Source of the DNA: Diphasiastrum complanatum
Lineage: Eukaryota > Streptophyta > Lycopodiopsida > Lycopodiales > Lycopodiaceae
Assembly: GCA_029204225.1 (NCBI GenBank)
Contig: CM055111.1
Span: 41,544,815-41,608,814, forward strand
DNA length: 64,000 nt
Direction of reading: 5' to 3'
Shown: one piece after another, positions 45,501 through 57,400 of the stretch
Position numbering within the stretch: position 1 is the first letter of the stretch
Layout: every line of letters starts with the position of its first letter
Notes under the pieces: generated by a model
Seen by the model: the letters and a program-made list of their open reading frames with translations, nothing else
Told to the model about the DNA's origin: nothing
Database searches by the model: none
Program-made: the position numbers and the translations under genes

Positions 45501-48500
45501 GGTGTGGAGAAGGGAGACACACTACGCTTTGTGCTTAGTTTAGTGCAAGTAAGAAAAGGGTGCACTAGAGGAAAGAGACTTTGTTGCTCTCTTGTGATTT
45601 TACGAGGAGATTTTCCCATCTCCAAGAGTGGATCAAATGATGACAAGGACTTTTTGTGCCTAACTTATGGAGGTGTGGTTGGTTACCTTGTTTCTTTTCT
45701 CTTATGTTATTTCCTTATGGGATATTTGTGCTACAGTGTTTGTAAGAGATACTGCAAGAGGGGACCTCTCCTCTCTATGCTTGAAGCTCTTGTGTTGCAT
45801 GCAAGAATCTGTGTTTTTGAAGGCCTGATTTGAAGAATCCCTCTTTCCAAGGATTGAACCTTTCTTGGATGTGCCGATTGTACCATGTGCCTTGATTGTT
45901 CAGTGAGTTGAGCATTTGAAATGTTATTGCACCCTATATCTTCCAATTCTTGTCTCTTTCAAGCAATGCATGCCAATCTGGTCATGTAAATTAGTGTTTA
46001 TGATGGATGTTTCCATATTGTATTCTTGCTTTGGAAGTGAGAGGCAGTTTGAGCTCTATGATGAGATCTCCTTCCACAGCTGTTTTGTGGTGGAGGGTGA
46101 GTTTTAGTTACCAGGATCCGTGCATGGGATATAGGACCCAACTATAATCTGATTTACATTTGTTCCTTTGACTTTGATATCTTTACACTTCACGATTGTA
46201 CTACGTTGGACAATGGAGCATGAGTCTTGTTGCGTGTGGATATCCTTCCTTTGTGTTGGTAACTTCACATGCTTGATGGAACATCATGTAACTGTTTGCT
46301 AGCTTGATAAGTATGGCATAGTCGTATCTCCGTCCTTATTCTGACATGATGTCGCTCGAGGTTGATCATATAATCATGGATGTGCATTGTGTATGAATGG
46401 TTGTGCGCCTTGGGTGGTCTTGCATGTGTTGATCATTGTGCGTACAATTTGCACGGATATATGGTGGGGTGGTTAAGGGTTAAATGAGTCTTTTTCAATG
46501 TGATATCTGCAAAAATAATTCCTGGTACTTCATAATAATCCTTGGTTGGATTGTTACAACACACCTTGTGCACTTTCCATTGAACTTCAAAGCCTTGGTG
46601 TTCGTCAAGATAAATTTTGTAAGCAATGTTAACATCCATTTGGTAGAAATATCTACCAAAGTAAGCGACTAAGGTCAATTTAGCCTTGATAGTGGTTATC
46701 TTTGCAACTAGGACAAATGTGTCTCCACAAGCAATTTCTTCTTTTTGTGCATCTCCTTTAGCAGGCAATCTTGCTTATGTTTGTCAATAAGAACCATCAT
46801 TCTATCTATCCATTATAAAACCAAATAGTTTTTTTCCTTTGTTCAATTAATTATAATGTTATTTTTTTCATTTGCAGTCATACTCCTTATGCATGGCATC
46901 CTTCTAGACAGTCACCTTAGGCTTTTGACCATAGAATTAATGAACCGGCCACGGTTCCTGTAGTTAATTAATTGATTAATTGATCAATTAAATGTGTCAC
47001 CTTAGGAACCGTGTTGAACCGTGGACGGTTCATTAAGGAGTGTTTGGAAGTTCACACCTTTAGTGGGTTTTCAAAAGCATATTGGAACGCCAATGCTTAA
47101 AAAGTGCTTGTTACAAGTGTCTAAAATTGCTGAGTTATTTCATAATTGCTCATTTCAAAACGCGTTTAATTTCCCAGCGTGACCTAAATTGTTTTCAAAT
47201 TTCGAAATTCTTTGCTTTATTTTTTTTAGGTAATTATTTCAACTAGCGGAAAATAGGGATTTACATACATAGGGCTTAATCTGTATCTAATGTATATTAT
47301 ATAGTAAAGCTTAATCATATATGTAATATTTAGGTAAATAGTTTAACGTACCTAAAGTAGAGTTAAAAAAAAAACCATGTTTCGTTGGAATGGAATGGTA
47401 CGTTATCTATGCTTTTTTAGTACATCCTTTGCCTTTCATAGCAGAGCATACTCCATGTTATCATGTCGTAGAGTGCTTATAAAATTTTCCTGTGTAATAG
47501 TAGCCCATTACGCTGTGCAAAAGTTATGACACTAGGTGGATGTTTTCAAACTCTCAAACAGATTTGAACATTTACTCATAACAGAATAGCAGTCACTTGT
47601 GGTCACTATATAGGATACACCCATTGGATGAAATCAAACTAATATTTTTGTAGCCATACGTATGTCCAACTACTATAAATCTCTCGTCTCTATAGCTCAT
47701 TTTAGATTTCAAGTTCTAAGTACAGTTTTGGCAGCTGTTTAAGATCTGACTTCGGATGTATCATTTGATTCAGGTGAACGTTGATTTTGATGATCCGGAC
47801 ACTTATGAATGTCTTTTCAAGGAGTATTGGAAAGATTTGAAGTCAAAGTTTTCCCTGAGATTGCCCAATATTCGTCGGGATGGAAAGACTTTAGCGAACA
47901 CTGGTGAACTTGTGGAGGAAGACAATTTTGACATGGATGAACTATCGGAAACTGAAATGTCAAGTGGTGAGTCAGATGAAGAAGTAGAAATGTTTGATGT
48001 CAAGGAAGCTGGAGGAGATAAAAATAATGAAAGTGAAAGTGTTGCTTCTAGGTTAGTGGATGAGGAGCAGGTGGATGGTTGGCCAATGGAAAGCCATGAG
48101 ACTAATGATGTTGATGCTCTAGGAAAAGATACAGAACGGTTGCTGCCTCACGAATTTGATGGGTGGGCATCAAAAGGCTTGTTAGAATTTTTAGTTTTCA
48201 TGAATTGTGATCCAAAAATCTCAATTTCAAGGTTTCAAGTTAACAAATTATTATGGAGCTACATAAAAAGTAACAAATTGCAAAATCGGCGAAAGAGAAC
48301 AATAATTGAGTGTGATGAAAGGCTTCAGAAGCTGTTTGGAAAAAAGTCTATGCATCAGTACGAAATGATGAAAGATATACATCTCCATTTTCCTCCAAAG
48401 GGATCATCTGCCAAAAGTACTGCGTCTAGAAGACGAGCTTCTAATGCTCGAGTTGTTGAAAAAGATTTGCAAAGGGATGTTCAACCCACAGTTAATGGTA

Positions 48501-51500
48501 TCCAGGAAAGGTCAGACACTAATTCTTACAAAGATACACCAAAGTCAAAAAGAGAAGATGAGGCAAGTGAAGTTAGTAAGGTAGATAGCAATGAATATGC
48601 TGCTATAATCCCTCAAAATATAAGCCTCATTTACCTGAGAAGAACATTATTGGAGGATTTACTTGATGATCCAGAGTTTGAAACTAAGGTGATTGGCACA
48701 TTTGTGAGAATCCGCGTACCTGGCACGAGCGGCAAACCGGAAATGTGCTACAGGCTTGCCCAGGTGGCAGGTACATTTGCTGACCTTGTAGATTTCCAAG
48801 ACCATTTTATAAGGTTGAGGTTTCTCATGATCATTCCTTTACTTCATATCATGTATGCTCCAATAGTTGGAGCTAAAAACTTTGGGATGCCGAAGATTTG
48901 AAGTTGAAGGTGATAGTGTTTATGGTCTTCCTGTTTGTGCAGGTATAAAAGTACAGAGTCAAAAGTACAAGACAGGGAAGAAAACAACGAATGTAGTACT
49001 GGAGATTATGAACTTACATAAAAAGGAGGACCTGACCATTGATCTTGTATCAAATCAAGATTTCACTGTGGTGAGTTTTTCTTCAAGCCTTGCCCATAAT
49101 TCTGCCAATATTTCCAATTTATTTTTTGTATTTGTTAATAATTCATAAAGTTCTATGTAGAACTTATTAATGTCTAGGGGCCAGGGAAAAATAGCATGTG
49201 GACTTTGCTTTACTTTTAATCAATGTCATCATTGGTGTTCAGTTGTTTTTAGCAAGGGGTGGATATCATTCCTCTTTATGTAGACTTTGTTGTCTTTTAT
49301 TGCTCTCTGTCTATTGAAAGTTCTGTTTGCTATTCATGATGATGATCTTTGTGGATGGAATTTTAGTGCTGGTTTTGGCTGGCTTCTCAGTCACTGTTTA
49401 TAATTCCAAGAGATTTTGGAATCTTTGAGAAACGAGATCACAGATTATATGTGCTTCTTTGAACAACTTTATCTTTTGTGTTCTTGTTATCTCAAACTGT
49501 CTGCTACAATTTTGCTGTTGTATTTGCTTTTGCAATCAACCTTTCCAACAAACCTTAGGCAATCAGGTTGTTGAAGATATGAATTTCTTAGGCCTTTTTG
49601 TCAGTTTAACAGTAATTAGGCATGCGCGGTAAGAAGCTACATGCATTCTGAATTATTGTGCTCATTTACTAACTATTGATGGTCTGGTATTGGTCATGCA
49701 ACAATGTCTCTCTAGATCCTCGGCTGGTATTATCAAAAAAGGTTCCCAATTGTCTTTCTTTGACACCCTTTTGTTTTCCTCTTTTCTCACCTTGCTTCAC
49801 ATCTTTTTTCTCTTTTGCCTTCCTCTTCTTCTCAGGGCCTCCACCCTTCATCCTCATTTTCTTCCATGCAGTCCATGTTTTGCAACAATTTCAATATATT
49901 TCATATTGTTAGAACCATCATTGATATAAGCTTGATTGGCACAAATTTCTCCCTCATTTGGCTCTTTTTAGGACCATTAAGGAATAACAAGGTCTACGTT
50001 TCTGTAGCATATGAAACGGATCTGTTTTCAGTGTCATAAGGAAAACGGGGAGACTACGTATAAAGTCCTCAACCAAGGATCCTACTCTAAGCATGCCAAA
50101 CAAGTAACCACAAAGGGAACGGATGGTGGACAAACCAACCCAACCAATCCTAGATCGAACGGATCTAGCCCCCAAGCTATGGATCAATCTCAAAGAGGAA
50201 TGAGGCATCCCACCAATAGCATACGGAAATTAGTCTCACAATCAAGGATACACTAGTGAGAGCCCAATAGGTATACTTATACCCTCCAAGGCCCATGGAC
50301 CACTAGTAGTCACTGTGACACCTCACTGGACACCTCTGTAGCCTATCTGGGCCACGTCATCCAGTTCCTTAATGATTCAGTGATAGACCCACATAAATCC
50401 ACCATCATGAGTTTAGGCCTACAACCATTAATTATGACCTTATACACATAAGGGCCCCAATTCCCTTATAGTCACAATTAACTTACGGGTTGTCGGTCTA
50501 CTGATCCCTAGCGTGGACACGCTACCCGAGATTAGTCGTGGGCATGACACTACGGAACACAATTCTTATGTAGTTTTGTTTCAAGACTTATTAGCAATCA
50601 AAGGAAGCAAAAATTAGAGTTTTTCAGAGAACATACTACAAGTTGGTCCTACCCAAACCCCCTCATCAGCCCCAGGATGGGATTACGGCGTTTTTTCAAT
50701 ACAAGAACTATCTATTCTTTAGGCAACAGTGAAATGGTTAGAAGCACACGTCTTGACATTGCAAGCGAAAGTGGATGGACAAGAACAACAAATAGCTCGC
50801 ATCCTTAAATATTGTGACTCCGTAGAGGTGCCACATATCCAACAGATGGATCTGCTGACATTGGCTGATCTCAAGAACCAAGTAAGCAGGTTGAGTAACA
50901 CCAAACAAATGTAAAATCATGGGCTGATGTTCATAAAGGTCAAAGTAAAATCACTCCCGTTTCTTCTGTATCAGCTACATTGACCGAAAAATGACTGCGA
51001 GAATAGAGGGCTCTAAATGTTTGTGTGTGCGGAATTCCTGATTCACAAGACCCTATTGGTGAAGCCAAGAAGTTCTTGACGGATATAGTTCAACATCACG
51101 ACACCGGCCTTGACGAGGCTTGGCGTATCAAGAAGGATGAAGAAACGTTGGTTATATGTTTCTCATGAACAGAACATAGGAGGGATGTACTCCGCCAACG
51201 AGCGAAGACCTAACTTTTGTACAAGTAGAACAACATAAAAATGCTCGGCAAGAGGCTAAAGACATAGGGAAACGTCTTATTTACAGATACGTGATCTTGA
51301 GATTTGTTGAGAATAGAGTAAAAGAGTTAGAGAAATGACAAGAAGTTCAATTGATCTATAAATGGTCATAGGACCATATATTCCTGAATTTACCCTCTCT
51401 TCATAGGTTTAAACATTATTTTTTAGATGATAATTTTAGTTGACGGCATTGATCTGTCTTGGTGCAACTAACGTGAACGTAATGATTTTGGTCTTATATG

Positions 51501-53877
51501 CCTTTTGGCTTGGAAAAGACGTTAATGAAGCATGGTTGTTGCCTTTGGAAGGGGAGGCTTTATGTCAATTCATGGCATGCATAATATCAAGCAATGATTG
51601 CTACAGATGACTAGATGGCCATTAGGACATTGTACAATCAAAAGTGGTGGAGAAGTTGTGGTTCATCCCAACTGGAAATGGGACTTGTGTCTAAAAGAGG
51701 GCAAGTGTGTGATCATTCATGAAGAGCAAAATTTTCTGTTGAAGCTGATATCGACACGTCCTCTGATATACAGAAATTAAGCAAGCTCACAACATTTATT
51801 AGTCGAAATCATTTGGGGAAAGATCAACAAGTTTGAGCCGCTATGTTCATTATGTTCTTCAATTGAGATGCCCCCATTATGAGCATATTAGACCCAGATT
51901 TTTTGGCGGCCATGATTAGAATTTGAACCTTTATGATATTTCGGCCTGCAAAAAAATCAGCTGTATTAATAAAGACATTTTAAGCTTTAGAAAGCAAGTG
52001 TTACAAAGCTCAGGGGAGAGGTGAGACTACTGTGTACTTCTTAAGCATTCTTTTAATGTATAAGTGAGAGAAAAATACTATTCTAGCCAGTTGGCTGAAA
52101 TTCTTGAGAGCTAAACAAAAATGGATTGCTAGATGGCAGCTACATCTATTGCTGCACCAAAAATTCTTATACTTTGTTCCCATAGATCCTCTAGAGTCTT
52201 CCACCGACATAGTAAACATTATGTTACTATTTTATTTCTAATTTCATATCTCTCTCTCCACCACCATCACTCTCCCCTCTCCCCTCTCCCCTCCACGATA
52301 TCTCCTCTCCTCTCTTCGCTGCCCCTCATCACTAACTCCATCATCTTCCTCACCTCCATCGCTGTCCCCTCACCTCCCTCACCATCTCCCTTACCTTCAC
52401 CGCTGTCCCCACACTCATCTTCTTTGCAGCCCTCATCTTCCTCACCCCATCACTAACTCCATCATCTTCTTCACCTCCATCGCTGTCCCCTCACCTCCCC
52501 CACCATCTTCCTCACCTCCATCGCTGTCCCCACATTCATCTTCCTTGCTGCCCTCATATCTACCCACAAATCCATTACTGCCCACATGCATCCTCTTCCA
52601 TTCTTCACTGCCCACAGCTCTTTGTCCATCGCTGCCCACAGCTCTCTAGTTATCGCTGCCCACAGCATCTGCTGAAGCATGGCTGAGTGGCAATCGGTGA
52701 GTGGAAACGGGAAAAAACCCCTCCTCCTTCCTTTGTCTTCTCAGCCACCCCTACTGTGGCCCCAAACCCTTTTACTTAACCTTCCCCCCCTTTGTCGCTA
52801 CTCTCCACTCCTACAGCCTCTAACCCCTCTTCCACGCCCTACCTCTTCTACTCTTTCATCTTCCTCTCCCCCCTTCACCCCTTTCTCCTCCAAATCCTCA
52901 AGACCATCTTCATCCCGTTCGTCTACGTCTCTTTCTGATGCACTTTCATCTAGACTCCCTCACTTCATTGAGTCTCTCCAATAGACCAATGAATCCATGC
53001 TTGCCTTAATCAAGCAACAAGCATTCCAAATCTCCACTTTGGAGAATACGGTTATGGCCCTCTAGGGCAAAGTCAGCTTTCTTGAGGCTGATGTTACTTA
53101 CCTCAAGAGCGAATTGGAGTCAGATGAAGAGAAAGAAGAAGTCGGCAATGCAGATTCAGAAGACCTGGCGAAGCAACTTCAGGAGCGGGTTCTCTCCTTG
53201 GAGCAGCAGTTTCAGCAATCGAAAAGCTCTTGGGCCGATGTGCTCAAAGGATCCAAGCATATTCAAGAACATCAAAAGAGGGATTTCAAGGCCCTCAACG
53301 TCAAAATTAGAGAGTCTCTTTTGCGGGTAAGGACATCGTGGCTGAGGCAAATGCTTTCATTCAATCCACCTTCGGTCTCAAAGAGGATGTCGTATCTGCA
53401 GCTTGGGTGGGTAAGCTCCAACCCACCACAATGTTTCTGCGTTTCAAGGATGCTTTGCTTCGTCAAAAAGTTCTATGTAAAAGAGGCTGTCTAAAAGGAT
53501 CTACCACCTTTATGGATGAAGACTTAACGCCTATTCAATGGGCTAAGAGGAAGAAAATTATCGCAGATGCTAAGGCCAACGGTTTGCGGGCTCTCTTTCG
53601 AGACGGACGCCCAGTCTTACTTAAAATTGCGGAACTTAAAAATTCAGATTTTCCTCCCTCTCCTACGTGAGAGATGTTTGAGCTATAGTCTTTCTATTCG
53701 CTCTCCTGCGTGAGAGATGTGCTTTTTTTTATAGCGAATTAAGCTTAAATTGTGTTTAATTTGTTTTTTCAGTTTGATGGCACTGTTCAGTCTGAGTTCC
53801 ACTTTCTATGATGTACTCCTTTTGTCTTATATGCCTTATGGCATGGAAAAGACGTTAACGAAATTTCTTCTTCTTCT

Positions 53878-53916
<39 letters not shown>

Positions 53917-54350
53917 GAGCATCCAGGAGTGCTTATCTCATCGCTGACAGAGACAGGATAGTATTGATTCTGAGAGAGAGGCTGAGATTCTAGGTGCTTC
54001 CATACAGAGACGGCAAAGACAGTGTAGACGTCCAGAGAGACAGCCAGCCCACAGGCCACAGCCTACAGCTTCTCGGCACTAGAGACGATACCGACAGTCC
54101 ACTCAAAGACAGAGGCCCGCAGTTCGTTCAGTGGCAATGTCATAACATACTTTGCACCATTATTTTACAGGCGGAGGGACATCTATTGTACCATGATGAT
54201 AGACTATGTTTGTGCCAGTCACTAGTTCTTGTTTTGCAGTTATTGTTTCTTTTAGGTGGTAGAGCTTTTAAGCTCCCATTGTGCATACTTGACATGTACC
54301 TTTTTATTAGTCCTATGTAACCTAGGGTATTTCAAGGACATTAATAAATA

Positions 54351-54421
<71 letters not shown>

Positions 54422-57400
54422 CACGCACCCTCACTCACACACTCATTGAAAGCTCTTCTTACAAAAAAAGAAGTTTCCCTTCTCGAGCAAAGAGACCTGT
54501 CCTAGAAAAAAAGGAGTTTCACCTGCACAAAAGTGATTTTCTCCTTTTTTGACAAATAAAGTGAGTAAAACTAAGAAGAAGAAGAGCTAGAAGATAGGGA
54601 TCCAAGGCCAAGCTGGGCAGACCTTGCAGTTTCTACCTTGTATGCCAGTCATTGTAGGATAGCAGTAGCATCGAAGTGCTTTAGAGGCAGATTGATCAAA
54701 TAATTACTTACAAGAAGAGGAAGTTTAGTATGATTTTGATAGGCTGATCCATGAGCACTATTGCAGCAGCACTGTTAACTGCGCAATGCAGGTCAAAATT
54801 CAAAGAAGATCAAAGAATTTAAATCGATAGACTCTATTCAAATACAAGTTTATGATAATAAGAACAAGGAATCAATAGCAAAGTAACCTGAATTGAGTTA
54901 GCTGTGCAGAACAGACATGTAATTGCCACACAAGCCAGAATGAGGATCAGAACACTCAGGGCAGGCACAGACGAAAAGTAATCAGAAAATCAAGGTGAAA
55001 TCTATAAATCCAGATTAGAATCAATGCTTAAAATAAGGATGAGTAAGGCTCTGAAGAGTTGGCCAAATCTCTGATGTCAAACAGTCAAGTAACCACAACC
55101 TGCAGCTTAAAAATTACAAAAACAATTACTGAATTGAACTGTCAACAATCAAATTAGCATTATAAGATACAACAGACAAATGGAGAAGCATGAGAACGAG
55201 ATATAAAAAACTAAACCTGCATAATAAATGCCAATGGTGATCTATTTGAATCTAGCTCTTTTATGTGATGGTGGACACATGAAGCAATGGATCTCCCTAT
55301 TCTCAAGAGGGAGAAAGGAGTACAATCAAATTATGAAGCTCAATCTTAGATATCTTTTGTTTGATGAGTTTCAACCTCATATAACTAGCTATTTAAATCC
55401 AAATCTTCCAACCACCCTTGTCTTTCCAAACTAGTATAGTTAAGCCTTGATGACCCCTAAGTCCTTTATCTGACTTACTGAAACTTTTGCTCTCACTGAA
55501 GAAGTGCTATCTGTATCTGAGATACTGCATGTGACATTTTGGCTCGATAGCCTTGTTATGACAGTCAAGCGTCATCTTTCTCTACATAATTTATTCTTCT
55601 GATATGCAGGGATGTTTCTGAGTTGTACAAAAGTCATTTCATGTTGTTGAATCAGAAGTTTATGACCTTCCACCTTCTGTGCCTCACTAGCATTTCTTAC
55701 ATCAATATTTACAGGAGGAATGCCACCGACTGTGCCAAAGTGTGAAATGCCATTTCATCAGAGCTCTCAGAGTGGTAAATTTTTTGATACACATTTGAAG
55801 TTTTTTCTTTTTCTCTTATATGCATTTTCAATTTTGTAGTTCAGCTCACTCCCACATAGTTTTAAGCTGAGCTTGTCTGCATCTTTACTTTGGCTTCTTG
55901 ATATGTGAATCTGGTGGCATCAGTATCCTGAAGTCACCCAACATTAACATTTGGAAGAGTTGTTTTTCAGGGTGAGATTGAACAAAAGGCTTTGTCAATA
56001 CGAGAGGCAAAACTAAATGATGTGAGTTGTATCTGGTGTTATGGGGACCCTCTGGTGTTTGTGTTATGAGTTTTACAAGTCAGTTAAATCTTTTTCCTGA
56101 TTTCAATCAGGTAGTGCTGCAACGTATGCTGGCTTGCATAGCTGTTATGTGTGTTCTGTGACGTTGCTATATTTGAGATCTTATCACGTAAGCCTTTTTA
56201 CTGTGCTGTGCTGTTTGAGCAGTGGTTCGAGACAGAAGTCCTACGTCTAATTGCCCTGAGGGATGGTGCTAACGAGAAGGGGCGCAAAAAAGAATATCCT
56301 TTTTTTCCTAAACAAGTTTTTATTGACTTTTATATTCTTTCTTGTGTTTACATGGATTGCAGTGAGAAAGCTTCAATAGCTACTCAAAAGGAAATTAACC
56401 TTTAAGAATGTGGCCAGCAGGAGTGCAAAGCTTGTAGGATTGAGATTTTGATCTGATTTTTTAATTGACTCAAATTTTGAAGCTCTTTTCAATTGGAACA
56501 TAGCAGTACAGCTGATGTTTATCGCAGTTTGCTTGAAAATTCATATTGCTGAAGGTACAGAAAATTGAAATTCTCTCATCTTTATCCGCAAGGAGTTTTT
56601 AACATGATGTTTGAGATTCGGAATGTCGTTTCTACAATGGTCATAGAGAAGACCAGCTTTTTTGTGATTGACGAACTGTTTACTTGGCATTGGTCACAAG
56701 ATCTAGAATGCACTCGTAGGTCATTCTTGTTTTTATTTACCGGGTCAGGTAGGACAGTGACTCTGAATATCAGTTTTATGGATGCCATTCTGATAGTTTT
56801 GTCTTATGCATACCTAATGACCAATCACTTGGGCAAAAGCCCCATGAGGTGCTGGAAATTCTTTTGCTTGGATTGTAAACAAGAGCCAGTTACGAATCGC
56901 ATGTTCTTCTAATTCATCATTTTTGGACGATGAGGGTTCTCACAGCAATAGCATCAATTACTCCCCAAAGACTGAGACTGTTAACAAATCATTAGTTTCT
57001 TAGCTGGAATGCAGTAGTGAACTGTTTCTCTTGTTGCAGTTTGCAAACATCGAACATACTATAAAGCTATAATGCTGACATAGTTGACATCTCCTTTCAA
57101 TGCTCTAAATATAAAAGGCTGATTATTTTTTGGACAGAATCGGCTTTGCAAATTCTTTTCTGGGGTTCCTTGAAAAGCAAGGATATGTTTCAGAAAGTGA
57201 ATTCTATCTTCTGTAGCATTGTGTCATAATGTTCATCTGTTCACGTTTTGTTATCATGGTTGACGGAATCAATATACTCCTGGAAAGGAAAAGCTTAAAC
57301 AGGCCACAACCTTTGAAGATACTAAACAAGAAGACAAAAGGCTGCATTCCATATTGCTGACTTGGATTTGATGTTTGCTTTGTCAAGTATTTGAACCCTA

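Larger units (their letters stand above)
43972..47773 (+). other. Intron 3 of the PHD/SWIB gene (3.8 kb)
   Basis: Donor GGA|GTAAGT and acceptor TTCAG|GTGAAC join NADG to VNVDFDD. It contains a copia fragment (46433-46768, minus), an AACCGT-word MITE (46925-47035) and otherwise no recognisable gene. Confidence 0.8.
49071..55714 (+). other. Intron 5 of the PHD/SWIB gene (6.6 kb)
   Basis: Donor GTG|GTGAGT and acceptor TTTACAG|GAGGAA join SNQDFTV to EECHRLCQSVK. It carries a dispersed repeat (50314-50547), two LINE ORF1-only copies, CT-rich tandem repeats (52240-52600) and CT/CA microsatellites (53880-53913, 54351-54419). Confidence 0.8.

Noticed and set aside
52133-52984. Ser/Pro-rich proteins from CT-rich sequence upstream of LINE copy B
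   Set aside because: Low-complexity leader sequence; frames exist on both strands.
54256-54552. Frame with Ser-Leu and Thr-His repeats
   Set aside because: Translation of the compound CT/CA microsatellite.
56111-56170. Exon beginning at 56111 after TTTCAATCAG
   Set aside because: Its translation does not match the family, while WFETEVLRLIALRD from 56223 does, with agreeing phase.
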